Shown here: positions 15,909 through 23,693 of the stretch, piece by piece
Numbering within the stretch: the stretch's first letter is position 1
How the letters are laid out: every line of letters starts with the position of its first letter
NCBI GenBank assembly: GCA_035548835.1
Contig: DASZSB010000044.1
Coordinates: 1 to 25,482, forward strand
Source: FEN-1219 sp035548835
GTDB taxonomy: Bacteria; Pseudomonadota; Gammaproteobacteria; Steroidobacterales; Rariloculaceae
Length of the DNA: 25,482 nt
Direction: 5' to 3'
Notes under the pieces: model-generated
The model's database searches: none
Seen by the model: only the letters and a program-made list of their open reading frames with translations
What the model was told of the DNA's origin: nothing
Translations under genes and position numbers: made by a program

Positions 15909-15923
15909 AGCCGGAACGAGCCG
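15896..15923 (+). terminator. Hairpin spanning the stop codon between convergent genes
   Basis: A perfect 10-base-pair stem (15896-15905 with 15914-15923) has an 8-base loop that begins with the stop codon TGA of the SnoaL-like gene. An A-run (15929-15934) follows on the plus strand, which is a T-run on the minus strand but lies on the wrong side for a classical minus-strand terminator. It lies in the 34-base gap between convergent genes, so a shared terminator is likely though not canonical. Confidence 0.5.
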
Positions 15924-15942
15924 GTCCGAAAAAACCGCCCGC

Positions 15943-16746
15943 TCAGTAGCCCCGGATCGGCCCCAGCATCGTGATCTCGATCGGCTTCGAGCTCGGCGGC
16001 TCGTAGCTTGGGATCACCCACATGTGCAACTCGTTCTGCGAGATGCTGGCGCGCGCGTCGTTGCTGAACGGCCCCTTGTCGTAGAAGGCCTTCGCGTTGT
16101 TCTCGTGCACGATGCTGAAGCGCAGCGTCGTGCCGTCGATCGACACGCGGTCGAGCGGCGCCATGTTGTTCGAGTCATCGCATGGACCGCACGCGAGACC
16201 GAACAGCCCGGACCCGTTCTGCTTGAACATGAAATGCTGCTTGCCAGGCCCCTCGCCGAACATCCACAGACCCGCCACCTTGGCGGGCGTCAACTGCTCG
16301 GCGGGACCGGGCGGCACATACGCGGGCTTCGGCGGCGGGGAGCCTCCCGGAGGCGGAGGGGGCGGCGCGGCCGGCTTCCCGGTCGAGCGGTGCAGCGCCA
16401 TCTTCGTGGGCGCGGCGGTCGAGCCCTGGCGTTGCCGCGTGATCTCCAGCTGGTCGCCCACGAGCTTGGCCGTGACCGTATCGCGGTAGGCCACGGGCCC
16501 CGGATTCACGACCTCGAACTTGAGCCCGTCCGGCGCGAGCACACCGTTCTCGATCAGGGCGAGATTCGCGACGTCGCCGCAGTCGGTGCAATACGTGCCG
16601 GTGACGGTCGTCCCGCGCACCGTGAGCATGTAGATGTGTCGTACGCCGCCGGCGTCGGCCAGCCAGCCGCCGCGCACGGCGTCGGCGTTCTGCGCGAACG
16701 CGGGTGCCACGAACAGCGTCATCAGTACCAGCAGATTGATTTTCAT
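15943..16746 (-). CDS. Secreted protein with two CxxC-bearing repeat domains
   Basis: This encodes 267 residues from ATG 16746-16744, chosen because a signal peptide starts here ('NLLVLMTLFVAPAFA', cut near residue 18) and GGGGGAC lies upstream; longer starts run into the aldo/keto reductase gene. The protein is two similar beta-rich halves. The first has 'GGWLADAGGVRHIYMLTVRG' and 'YCTDCGDVANLALIENG' (C53, C56). The second has 'GLWMFGEGPGKQHFMFKQNG' and 'ACGPCDDSNNMAPLDRV' (C186, C189). A proline-rich linker joins them (126-148). The CxxC pairs could bind metal or form disulfides. I recognise no named family. The ATG overlaps the stop of the aldo/keto reductase gene (ATGA), so it belongs to that operon as its last gene. 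Confidence 0.84.
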   Translation of the reverse strand: MKINLLVLMTLFVAPAFAQNADAVRGGWLADAGGVRHIYMLTVRGTTVTGTYCTDCGDVANLALIENGVLAPDGLKFEVVNPGPVAYRDTVTAKLVGDQLEITRQRQGSTAAPTKMALHRSTGKPAAPPPPPPGGSPPPKPAYVPPGPAEQLTPAKVAGLWMFGEGPGKQHFMFKQNGSGLFGLACGPCDDSNNMAPLDRVSIDGTTLRFSIVHENNAKAFYDKGPFSNDARASISQNELHMWVIPSYEPPSSKPIEITMLGPIRGY

Positions 16747-17798
16747 GTGTCCCCCAACTCCCGCTTCCAGCGATTCGAAGGTTCGCCGAGTGTCTCGGCG
16801 CGCCACGTTTCGATCCTCGACCGCAGCGACGGCGACAGCGCGCCTTTGATCACACTCGCCACGGCCTCTTCCACCTGCGCCACGCTCGAGAATCCGACCA
16901 ACGCCGTCGTCGTCTCGGGCCGCGCCAGCGCGAAGCGCAGCGCGACATCGCCGAGCGACTCGCCACCGAGCAAAGCGGCGAGCGAGTCGCGCTCCACGGC
17001 GCTCGCTTCGCCATCCGCGCGGACTCTCTGCGCCCCCGGCGGCCGATCCGTGAGCAGGCCCGCCTCGAGCACACGCAACGCTATCACGCCGAGCCCGGCC
17101 GCGGCGGCCCGCGCCGCAATGCCGTGGTAGTCGCGAAGCCGGCCCGCTGCCGGCGCGGGCTCCCATGCGCTCGTATTCAGGACGCTGTAGTGCACCTGGA
17201 GGCAGTCGAACGCGCCGCTGTCCACCACCTGCGCCACGGCCGCCATGTCGCCCCCGTAGGCGGAGCAGCCAAAGAAATCGACGACGCCCTGATCGCGCAG
17301 GCTCGCGAAGGTCTCGGCCACTCCGCGGGCGCCGAGCACGTCGTCGACGCGCAACTGCGCGCCCGAGCCGAACTCGGCCTTCGCGGCACGCTCGGTCGCG
17401 ACGCGATTGTGCAGGTGCAGCACGGCGACACGCGGCAGCTTCAGGCGCGCGAGGCTGCCTTCCACGGACCGCAGGATCGCGCCCCGGATGTCGCCGAAAT
17501 CGGCCCGCTCGAGCGCCACCTTCGTGGCCACGCGCGGCGTGGCTTTGAGATCGTGGAGAACGGCACCGAGATTGCGCTCCGACTCACCGGCGGCATACAC
17601 GGGCGCCGTGTCGAAGTAGTCGATGCCGAGCTCGAGCGCGCGCTGAACCGCCGCCCGCTGCGCGTCGCGTTGTCCCGCGGCAATGAGGCCCGCCGTGGGT
17701 CCACAGCCGAAGCCGATTTCCGAAATGGCGAGACCGGTGCGCCCCAGCACGCGCCGGCCCACCGCGACGGAGTCACTGCGCGCCGGCACCGCTCGCAC
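16743..17798 (-). CDS. Aldo/keto reductase
   Basis: This encodes up to 351 residues; family pattern 'RRVLGRTGLAISEIGFGCGP' (15-34), 'ALELGIDYFDTAPVYAAGESERNLG' (54-78), 'VATKVAL' (90-96), 'VAVLHLHNRV' and the C-terminal NADP-site region 'RPETTTALVGFSSVAQVEEAV'. The catalytic tetrad seems intact: D63, Y68, K93 and H130. The group is that of D-threo-aldose dehydrogenase / galactose-dehydrogenase-like proteins. In a ring-cleavage cluster it could oxidise or reduce an aldehyde or hemiacetal intermediate, as the unrelated LigC does for the protocatechuate 4,5-cleavage product; that is a guess. The start is uncertain: GTG at 17798, 17789 or 17762 all fit, with no strong ribosome site. It overlaps the Rieske gene by up to 26 bases and the next gene by 4. 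Confidence 0.87.
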   Translation of the reverse strand: MRAVPARSDSVAVGRRVLGRTGLAISEIGFGCGPTAGLIAAGQRDAQRAAVQRALELGIDYFDTAPVYAAGESERNLGAVLHDLKATPRVATKVALERADFGDIRGAILRSVEGSLARLKLPRVAVLHLHNRVATERAAKAEFGSGAQLRVDDVLGARGVAETFASLRDQGVVDFFGCSAYGGDMAAVAQVVDSGAFDCLQVHYSVLNTSAWEPAPAAGRLRDYHGIAARAAAAGLGVIALRVLEAGLLTDRPPGAQRVRADGEASAVERDSLAALLGGESLGDVALRFALARPETTTALVGFSSVAQVEEAVASVIKGALSPSLRSRIETWRAETLGEPSNRWKRELGDT

Positions 17799-19176
17799 GG
17801 GCAGTCTGTACTTGCTCGGCCTGCCGATAGAGCTCGAGGATCAGCTCCCGATCGGGACAGAATCCATCCACGTCCTCGTCGATGTAGAGCTGCCCGTCGG
17901 GCCCCCGCTTGTGATACTGGTCGCGGTAGCGGATCGAGCGGCCGAGCACGGTGCTGCGCGTCGGCGCCGTACCGCCCCTTTCGTTGCCCGGAATGCGCAG
18001 CTCGGGGCTTTCGATCTTGGCCGGGTCGCGGAACACGTTCATGGGCTCGCCGCCGCTGGCCACGATCTCGATCTGCTTTCGCAGCATCTGGCGGTACGCG
18101 ATGATCAGCCGGTCGCTGTAGCCCAGGTTCTCCTGCGTGCGATCGGTGATCGGACCCTGCTGGTACCAGGCGGCCATGTCCTGCGCGAGCACGTAGTCCA
18201 TGATGAGCTCGCCACGCTCGTCGGTGATCGGCAGCTCGCGATACGGGATCGCGTCCTGCTTCGGCACGTCCACTCCTTCCGGAAACACGTAGCAGCAATA
18301 CTGCAGATGCCACGTGTGCGTGTCGTCGATCGGCACGCCGATCTGATAGAGGCGGCGGATGCGCTGATCGCCTTCCTGCGGGCCGAACGCCAGAAGGTAC
18401 GGGAACAGGATCGGGTTCTGACCGATGGTCCAGCTGCGGGAGTCCTCGCTCTTGTCGGACTCCATGCTGCCCTTGGTGAAGCCGAACTCGTTGTAGATGG
18501 GTTTCCACTTCACGTACGCGCCGCGCGCGCGCATGGCGTCGAAATCCGCGCCGGTCGCGTTGTAACGCGCGCTCGCGTCGTCATGCGGCAGCCCCTTGCG
18601 CTCGCGCGCGTACTTGAACGTCGCTCCGTGCAGGTAGACCGAGTGACCGAGGTCGCCGCGGTTCTCCATGGCCTGCAGCCAGTTGCACGGCAACTGGTGT
18701 GCCAGGATCTGCCGGAACCCGTCCGGGCGCACGAACAGATTCCAGCGCGGCAGGAGCGGCACCGGCGCGGGGCCGAGATACGCCCAGATGAGCCCTCCCA
18801 TCTCCTGTACCGGATACGCCTTGACCCTGATCTTGTCCTTGAGCGTAAGCGTCGGCGGCTCGAGCGGCTGGTCGAGGCAGCGGCCCTCCGCATCGAACAG
18901 CCAGCCGTGATAGCAACAGCGCAAGCCACGCTCGTCGGGGATGCCGAGATGCAGGCTCACGCAGCGATGCGGGCAGCGCTCCTGGATGAGACCGAGCTTG
19001 CCGGCGCGGTCGCGGAACAGAGTCAGGTCCTCGCAGAGGATTCGGACCTTGCGCACCGGGTTCTCCCGCAGCAATGCCTCGGGATAGATCGGATGCCAAT
19101 AGCGGCGCATGAGCTCCCCGCACGGAGTGCCGGGCCCTACGCGCGTGAGCAGTTCGTTCTCTTCCTGACTGATCAT
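17773..19176 (-). CDS. Rieske non-haem iron oxygenase, alpha subunit
   Basis: This encodes 467 residues. The Rieske cluster motif is 'CPHRCVSLHLG' (C68, H70) with 'CCYHGW' (C87, H90) at normal spacing. The mononuclear iron site is 'ENRGDLGHSVYLHG' (D175, H178, H183) with a distal Asp in 'AQDMAAWYQQGPITDRTQENLG' (D333). This is the phthalate 4,5-dioxygenase / phenoxybenzoate dioxygenase / vanillate O-demethylase branch (single-type alpha oligomers needing a separate ferredoxin-reductase). It would hydroxylate or O-demethylate an aromatic acid, feeding a catechol-like product to the ring-cleavage enzyme two genes upstream of the regulator. No reductase is visible in the window. The ATG is at 19176 with GAGGA about 13 bases upstream. 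It is followed without gap by the aldo/keto reductase. Confidence 0.93.
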   Translation of the reverse strand: MISQEENELLTRVGPGTPCGELMRRYWHPIYPEALLRENPVRKVRILCEDLTLFRDRAGKLGLIQERCPHRCVSLHLGIPDERGLRCCYHGWLFDAEGRCLDQPLEPPTLTLKDKIRVKAYPVQEMGGLIWAYLGPAPVPLLPRWNLFVRPDGFRQILAHQLPCNWLQAMENRGDLGHSVYLHGATFKYARERKGLPHDDASARYNATGADFDAMRARGAYVKWKPIYNEFGFTKGSMESDKSEDSRSWTIGQNPILFPYLLAFGPQEGDQRIRRLYQIGVPIDDTHTWHLQYCCYVFPEGVDVPKQDAIPYRELPITDERGELIMDYVLAQDMAAWYQQGPITDRTQENLGYSDRLIIAYRQMLRKQIEIVASGGEPMNVFRDPAKIESPELRIPGNERGGTAPTRSTVLGRSIRYRDQYHKRGPDGQLYIDEDVDGFCPDRELILELYRQAEQVQTARASGAGAQ

Positions 19177-19206
19177 GTCGGTGGTCCGTCCTCTGCAGGC
19201 TCACGA

Positions 19207-19235
19207 GCCGGCCGCGGCAACGCGGCCCGGCCGGC
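19207..19235 (-). terminator. GC-rich hairpin between the LysR and Rieske genes
   Basis: GGCCGCG (19210-19216) pairs with CGCGGCC (19221-19227) around a 4-base loop, and flanking GCC/GGC bases extend it with a bulge. It lies in the 155-base gap downstream of the LysR stop and ahead of the Rieske start, in the 5' leader if transcription reads through. No T-run follows on the minus strand. It could be a partial terminator separating the two halves of the seven-gene run. Confidence 0.4.
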
Positions 19236-19331
19236 GTAAAAGGCTACCACCGCGACCACCCGGCAGTCGCCGCGATTGAAGGAGCGCTCTTCGCGCGCTG
19301 CGAAACCGGGCGCGGCGAGCGCGGACCGTCG

Positions 19332-20279
19332 TCACCGGGCGCGGGCGAGGTAGCGCACGAGCAGCCGGGCCGCGTGGCGCAGCGTCGCCTCGTCCCGGTA
19401 TCCCAGGAACAGCCGCCGCTTCGCCCACCCTTCCGTGATGGCCACGCTGCAGAGGCCCATGCGATCGAGGTAGCGCTTCGCGGCGGCTTCCGGAACGATC
19501 CCGATGCCTAAGCCCGCGGCGACCATCCTGCAGAGCGTTTCGACGCCGCGAACCTGGATCTTGAAGTTCGGCGCCCTGCCGAGGCGGCTGCTCTCGTAGT
19601 CCACGCGCGCGGCGAGCGGCGTGCCGGACTGCAGACCGACGAAGTCGTAGGTCAGCGCCTCCGCGAGCGTCGTGGTACTCGATTTCGCCAGCGGATGATC
19701 CGCCGGCACGACGACCACGAGCTCCTCCTCGCAATACACACGCGTCTGCAGTCCATTGCTGTTCATCGCGTCGACGAAGATGCCGATGTCGGCACGGTTC
19801 TCGCGCACGGCCTTGATGATCTCGGAGCTGTCGCGCTCCTCGAGCTCTACCCTGACGTCCTTGTGGGTCTGAAGGAAGCTCGAGATCTCCTCCGGAATCC
19901 GCTCGCTGATGGCGGCGGGGCTCACCCAGATCCGCACGTGGCTGCGGCCGCCCGCGCCTATTTCCTCTATGTTGCGGTGCAGTTGCTCGACGCCCTCGAG
20001 GATGCTCAGAATGTTGTGGAAGATCGCGCGCCCGGCATCGGTGAGCTCCACGCCCTGCGGAAGGCGCGAGAAGATCGCGACACCCACGTAGCTCTCGAAG
20101 TCGGCGATCCTCTTGCTCGCGGCAGCGAGCGCCAGATTCATCGCTTTGGCGCCGGCAGAGATGCTGCCCGCGCGCACGACGCTCGAAATCAGCGCGAGCG
20201 TCACGAAGTTGAAGCGCGAAGGATTCAGCTCGCGAAACCGCGTGCGCGACCGCCGAGGCTGACGGGAAGAGGAAGACAC
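19332..20279 (-). CDS. LysR-type transcriptional regulator
   Basis: This encodes 315 residues. The N-terminal winged helix has 'FVTLALISSVVRAGSISAGAKAMNLALAAASKRIADFESYVGVAIFSR' in segments (25-72; recognition helix about 50-62), then 'GVELTDAGR' (76-84). The C-terminal substrate-binding domain has 'VRIWVSPAAISERIPEEISSF', 'RADIGIFVD' and 'RMVAAGLGIGIVPE'. The normal length suggests an intact regulator. It starts at GTG 20279, only 4 bases after the propeller gene's stop, so it is co-transcribed with the genes it may control, unlike the usual divergent LysR layout. Its effector is unknown; a pathway intermediate would be expected. Confidence 0.93.
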   Translation of the reverse strand: MSSSSRQPRRSRTRFRELNPSRFNFVTLALISSVVRAGSISAGAKAMNLALAAASKRIADFESYVGVAIFSRLPQGVELTDAGRAIFHNILSILEGVEQLHRNIEEIGAGGRSHVRIWVSPAAISERIPEEISSFLQTHKDVRVELEERDSSEIIKAVRENRADIGIFVDAMNSNGLQTRVYCEEELVVVVPADHPLAKSSTTTLAEALTYDFVGLQSGTPLAARVDYESSRLGRAPNFKIQVRGVETLCRMVAAGLGIGIVPEAAAKRYLDRMGLCSVAITEGWAKRRLFLGYRDEATLRHAARLLVRYLARAR

Positions 20280-20283
20280 GGCG

Positions 20284-21366
20284 CTAAGTGAGGTACTTCG
20301 CGTGCACGGACTTCGAAACCGGTGCGAGGCCCGTCGCGATCAGCTGCCAGCTGTCGCCCTCGTCACCGCTCGCATAGACCTCGCCGTCGGTGTTGGCAAC
20401 GAAGAGATCGTACCGGTCTCCGGCGATCGCCACGCTCATGGCCTCGATGGCGGCGCGGCCGCCGATGGGCAACCCGTCGGAAGCGGTGACCCAGTTCGCG
20501 CCGCCGTCACGTGTGCACATCACCACGGACTTCGCCGCGTGCGTCTCGCGCCACACGTTCGGTGAAGTGGACGCGCCGGCGACGAAGACCGTCTCCTCGT
20601 CGCGCGGCGACACGATCAGGTGATCGGGATAACCGATCGGGAAGTCCGTGCCCGTCAACTTCCGCCACGAGCCGGCGCCATCGTCGCTGCGGTAGACCCC
20701 GACGCCGGTGCTCATGAAGATGCGCCGCGGGTTCGAGGCCACGGGCACCACCTTGTGGATGTCGCGATACCAACGGTCGTCCGGGCGAGCGTACGTGGTG
20801 ATCTCGCGCCACGTATCCCCGGCATCGGTCGACTTCAGCAGCGCGCCCTGCTCGATGCACGCGTAATAGACGTCGGGCTCGGCCGGGTGAACCGCGATCG
20901 ACTTCAGATGAGCGGCGTGCGGCGGCGCGGGGAACGTCCACTTCTCCCGCCCCGGCAGCTCGCCGATGGCCGGATGCGCGTGCCACGACCGCCCGTAGTC
21001 GGCGCTGCTGTAGAGCATCACGGGCTCGGTTCCGGCGAGCAGCGTCAACTCGTCGCCGCGCGTCACGCACTGCAGCGAAAACACGTTGCGCTGCGTGAGC
21101 CCCTCCGCCGCCGCGGTCCACGTCTGCCCGCGGTCCGGGCTGAAGAAGAGGCCGTCGTCGTGCGTGCCGGCGAACACCCCACCGCGCAACGGCTCGAACA
21201 GCAGCGCGCTCACGTGACGACCCGCGAGCGTGACGTCGCTGACCGTCCAGCGCTTCGCCTGGGCATCGAGGTCGATGACCGCGACGCCGCGCATCGTGCC
21301 TACCAGCAGGCGCGACGCCGCGGTCGAATGGACCATCGGACCGTTCGGCGACAAGCACGTGACCAT
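20284..21366 (-). CDS. Asp-box (BNR) beta-propeller protein, cytoplasmic
   Basis: This encodes 360 residues with six Asp boxes of the form S/T-x-D-x-G-x-x-W at 76-83 (SPDRGQTW), 121-128 (SADYGRSW), 179-186 (STDAGDTW), 227-234 (SDDGAGSW), 285-292 (TRDGGANW) and 333-340 (SGDEGDSW). This spacing of 45-58 residues fits a six- or seven-bladed propeller of the sialidase/VPS10/Ycf48-like clan. No signal peptide is visible, and the sialidase catalytic Arg triad and Tyr are not obvious, so glycosidase activity is not supported. GGGGGGAG precedes the ATG. The gene sits between a hydratase-like amidohydrolase and a LysR regulator in an aromatic catabolic run. A ligand-binding, lactonase-like or assembly role is possible; none is shown. 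Confidence 0.88.
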   Translation of the reverse strand: MVTCLSPNGPMVHSTAASRLLVGTMRGVAVIDLDAQAKRWTVSDVTLAGRHVSALLFEPLRGGVFAGTHDDGLFFSPDRGQTWTAAAEGLTQRNVFSLQCVTRGDELTLLAGTEPVMLYSSADYGRSWHAHPAIGELPGREKWTFPAPPHAAHLKSIAVHPAEPDVYYACIEQGALLKSTDAGDTWREITTYARPDDRWYRDIHKVVPVASNPRRIFMSTGVGVYRSDDGAGSWRKLTGTDFPIGYPDHLIVSPRDEETVFVAGASTSPNVWRETHAAKSVVMCTRDGGANWVTASDGLPIGGRAAIEAMSVAIAGDRYDLFVANTDGEVYASGDEGDSWQLIATGLAPVSKSVHAKYLT

Positions 21367-21404
21367 GACGCGTCTCCCCCCGCGAGCCGTTCCGTTCCGC
21401 GGCG

Positions 21405-22517
21405 TCAGCCGCGGCCCTGCGCGGGTCGCAGCTTCGTGCGATCGATCCGCGGGAACACCTTGAGGGGATTATGATGCACGATGTCGATTTTCGCTGCGTC
21501 GGTCAGGAAGTCGAAACTGTCGATCAGCGCCAGCACGTTGTCCGAGCCCTTGCCGGTCTGCGGGTTCAGCAGGTCCGAGCCGCTGCCGGGCACCTCGGTG
21601 CCGAAGATCATGCGGTGCGCACCGCGCTGCCTGATCGACGCCGCCAGGAAGTGAGGGTCGTAGGCGCAGGTGTCGAAGTAGAGATTGGCATCGAGATTCG
21701 GCGGCGGACGCTTCTCCTTGCGGAACAGGCTGCCGACCTGGCCACCGGCCACCTCCCCGCTGTCGCCCACCATGTTGTCGGCAGCGCGCGACGGGTTCGT
21801 GTGATCGAGCGGAGTGCCGAACTCGAGCATCCGGCGCGGCGCTCCGCCGCAGTGGCAGACGACGATCTTGAGGCGCGGGAAGCGCTCGAAGACCGCGCTC
21901 TTCTCCAGCAGCAACGTGGCCAGCGTCTCCTCGGTCAGGTTGTTGTACTGATACGCGTTCGGAATGCCGTCGAGGCGCGGATCGCGCGTCATCGACGGGT
22001 GCACGATGAGCGTCACGTCGAGCTTCTCGGCACGCTCGTACAGCGGATACCAATACGGGTCGTTGACGCCCGGCGAACCGCGGTCGCCGCCCGGATCGGG
22101 GTTCAAGATGGCGCCGACGAAGCCGTGCTCGGTCGCGCAGCGCTCGAGCTCGTCCGCGCAGCGGACCATGTCGCAACCGCGCGTCTGCGGCAGCTGGGCG
22201 ACACCCTGGAAACGGTCCGGGTGCAGCTTGCACTGGCGTGCGATGAGGTCGTTCGTCACGCGCGTCCACTGATCGACGAGGAACTGCCGCTCCCAGTGCA
22301 TCATCGCGACGGGGCGCGGCGAAAGCAGCTGCAGATCGATGCCCTGCGCGTCGAGCAGCCGCAGATGACGCTCGAGCGCAGGCCGCATGGCCTCGTCCGG
22401 GATGACGAGCGGCTCCTTCGCGTTGCGCAGCACGATCAGGTTGTAGGCGTACGCCCGGAACTGCGGCGGCGTGGAAATGTGGCCGTGCGTATCGATGACG
22501 ACGTGGCTTTTGTACAT
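21405..22517 (-). CDS. Amidohydrolase-2 family, 4-oxalomesaconate-hydratase-like
   Basis: This encodes 370 residues from ATG 22517-22515 (longer frame overlaps the dioxygenase gene; GGGAG overlapping that gene's stop is the ribosome site). The fold is that of the ACMSD clan: 'VIDTHGHIS' (H11, H13), 'TLIVHPSM' (H173), 'IVVCHCGGAP' (H222) and 'MIFGTEVPG' (E308). A glutamate rather than aspartate at the last metal position is, as I recall, a mark of the hydratase LigJ (H, H, H, E), which converts 4-oxalomesaconate to 4-carboxy-4-hydroxy-2-oxoadipate. The ending 'NPQTGKGSDNVL...FLTDAAKIDI...KVFPRID' also has a LigJ-like shape. The gene follows the ring-cleavage dioxygenase by 7 bases, and RraA-type aldolases nearby would take the product. 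A decarboxylase or hydrolase of another intermediate is the alternative. Confidence 0.87.
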   Translation of the reverse strand: MYKSHVVIDTHGHISTPPQFRAYAYNLIVLRNAKEPLVIPDEAMRPALERHLRLLDAQGIDLQLLSPRPVAMMHWERQFLVDQWTRVTNDLIARQCKLHPDRFQGVAQLPQTRGCDMVRCADELERCATEHGFVGAILNPDPGGDRGSPGVNDPYWYPLYERAEKLDVTLIVHPSMTRDPRLDGIPNAYQYNNLTEETLATLLLEKSAVFERFPRLKIVVCHCGGAPRRMLEFGTPLDHTNPSRAADNMVGDSGEVAGGQVGSLFRKEKRPPPNLDANLYFDTCAYDPHFLAASIRQRGAHRMIFGTEVPGSGSDLLNPQTGKGSDNVLALIDSFDFLTDAAKIDIVHHNPLKVFPRIDRTKLRPAQGRG

Positions 22518-22524
22518 GATTCGG

Positions 22525-23538
22525 TCAGCTCCCAAGATCCCAGTACGCGAAACCGGCGCCCACGGGCGAAGCGTTGATGTCCACGTAGTCGACGACCGTG
22601 CCCGGCGCACCATCCACGACCGCGCTCGCGGCGATCCAGTTGCGGATTTCGCCGATGCCGCTCCCCATGCCGAGCACCATGCCCGTCCCGCCGCTCGCGC
22701 GCTCGACCTGCTCCGCGTCGTCCGGATCGAAATCGGGCCGGCGCGAATCGAAGATCTCCGCCATCGCGCGCGCATCGCCGCGCGTGAGCGCGGCGAGAAT
22801 CTCGCGGTCGAAGGCCTGGTCGATATACGCGTTGCGCCCCATGGGCGTGTGCCACAGGCCTCCGGAGCCGATGACGCCGATCCGCGCGTCCGCCGGCCAC
22901 GCGTCGACTATCTCACGAACCGCGCGCCCGAGCTCGAAGCACCGTTGCCCCGTGGGCTGCGGCCCGTAGTAGCAGTTGATGTAGAAAGGAACCACCGGAA
23001 TCGCCGCACCGGGGGCGAGGGACTCGAGCGGGCGCGTGAACGCGTGCCCGATGCCACCGCCGCCGGCACTCGCGCTGAAGGCCATGTCGAAGCGCCGCGC
23101 CACGAGCTCGGACACGAGCCGGCGCGCGAGCGGCGGATGGCCCTTCAGCGTGACCCAGTGCTCCGGAGTCTTCGGCCGCAAGGGCCGCTCGCGGCCGACC
23201 GGCAACCCGAAGTACGGCGAGATCCGGTAGCCCGAGATGCTGTCGCCTATGAACACGCAGAACGCCGGCAGGTTGCCGAAGTTGAACTGCTCGAGCTGAT
23301 CGTCCCCGAAGACCAGCAGCACGTCGGGACGCGCCTCGCGAAGCTGCGCTCTCAGCACGTCGAAGGCGCGAACGCAGCGCGCGTGCTTGGCCCTGTTCTC
23401 TTCCGGCGAGTCCTGCGGCAGACCGGGCGCGAACGCATCGGACGCGCTGCGCGAGAGCCGCGCGGCTTCCCATTCCTCCGGCGCGGCGTACAGGAAGGGG
23501 GAATGCGAGGCACAGATGACTGCACAGATCGTCGCCAC
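22525..23538 (-). CDS. LigB-type class III extradiol ring-cleavage dioxygenase
   Basis: This encodes 337 residues from GTG 23538 (a TTG at 23550 is the other choice; AGGAA lies 12 bases upstream of the GTG). It aligns with LigB, the catalytic subunit of protocatechuate 4,5-dioxygenase: 'CASHSPF' (H12), 'GGGIGHAFTRPL' (H165), 'PFYINCYYGPQPTGQRCFELGRAV', 'GSGGLWHTP' (H230, the acid-base His) and 'GIGEIRNWI' (E297, iron ligand). The segment where LigB has Asn-Asp-His reads 'VFGDDQLEQF' (77-85), so the second iron-binding His is not evident. No LigA-like small subunit gene is present, so it is a single-chain (DODA-type) member. It heads the minus-strand run, with the amidohydrolase next. Confidence 0.87.
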   Translation of the reverse strand: MATICAVICASHSPFLYAAPEEWEAARLSRSASDAFAPGLPQDSPEENRAKHARCVRAFDVLRAQLREARPDVLLVFGDDQLEQFNFGNLPAFCVFIGDSISGYRISPYFGLPVGRERPLRPKTPEHWVTLKGHPPLARRLVSELVARRFDMAFSASAGGGGIGHAFTRPLESLAPGAAIPVVPFYINCYYGPQPTGQRCFELGRAVREIVDAWPADARIGVIGSGGLWHTPMGRNAYIDQAFDREILAALTRGDARAMAEIFDSRRPDFDPDDAEQVERASGGTGMVLGMGSGIGEIRNWIAASAVVDGAPGTVVDYVDINASPVGAGFAYWDLGS

Positions 23539-23693
23539 GTGAGCCCGCAATTCCTGTGAACGGCCGGTCGATCGGTTAGTCTACGAGGCGCGATCACCGC
23601 GGCAAACCGCCATCGACGAACCACGTTTCGCTTCCCGCGAAGTGCGCCCCGGAGCGCGTTTCGGCAACAATTGCACACCCACCGGCTCGACGC
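23539..23693. promoter_or_regulatory. Divergent promoter region of the catabolic run
   Basis: These 155 bases separate the starts of the LigB-type gene (minus) and the second MetE-like gene (plus) and should hold promoters for both directions, and probably a LysR-type site. Visible short symmetries are CGATCG within CCGGTCGATCGG (23561-23572) and TTCGC/GCGAA around TTCCC (23627-23641). I see no convincing -35/-10 pair. Confidence 0.45.

Noticed and set aside
17683..19239. 518-codon plus-strand frame opposite the Rieske and aldo/keto reductase genes
   Set aside because: The opposite strand has clear Rieske and iron-site motifs; the plus frame has no recognisable features.
20284..21366. Sialidase call for the Asp-box propeller
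   Set aside because: Asp boxes only show the fold; the catalytic Arg triad and Tyr of sialidases are not apparent and no export signal is present.
22525..23538. Naming this gene ligB and the neighbours ligJ/ligK
   Set aside because: Family resemblance is clear, but the iron-site difference, the missing LigA and the unknown substrate make specific gene names unsafe.
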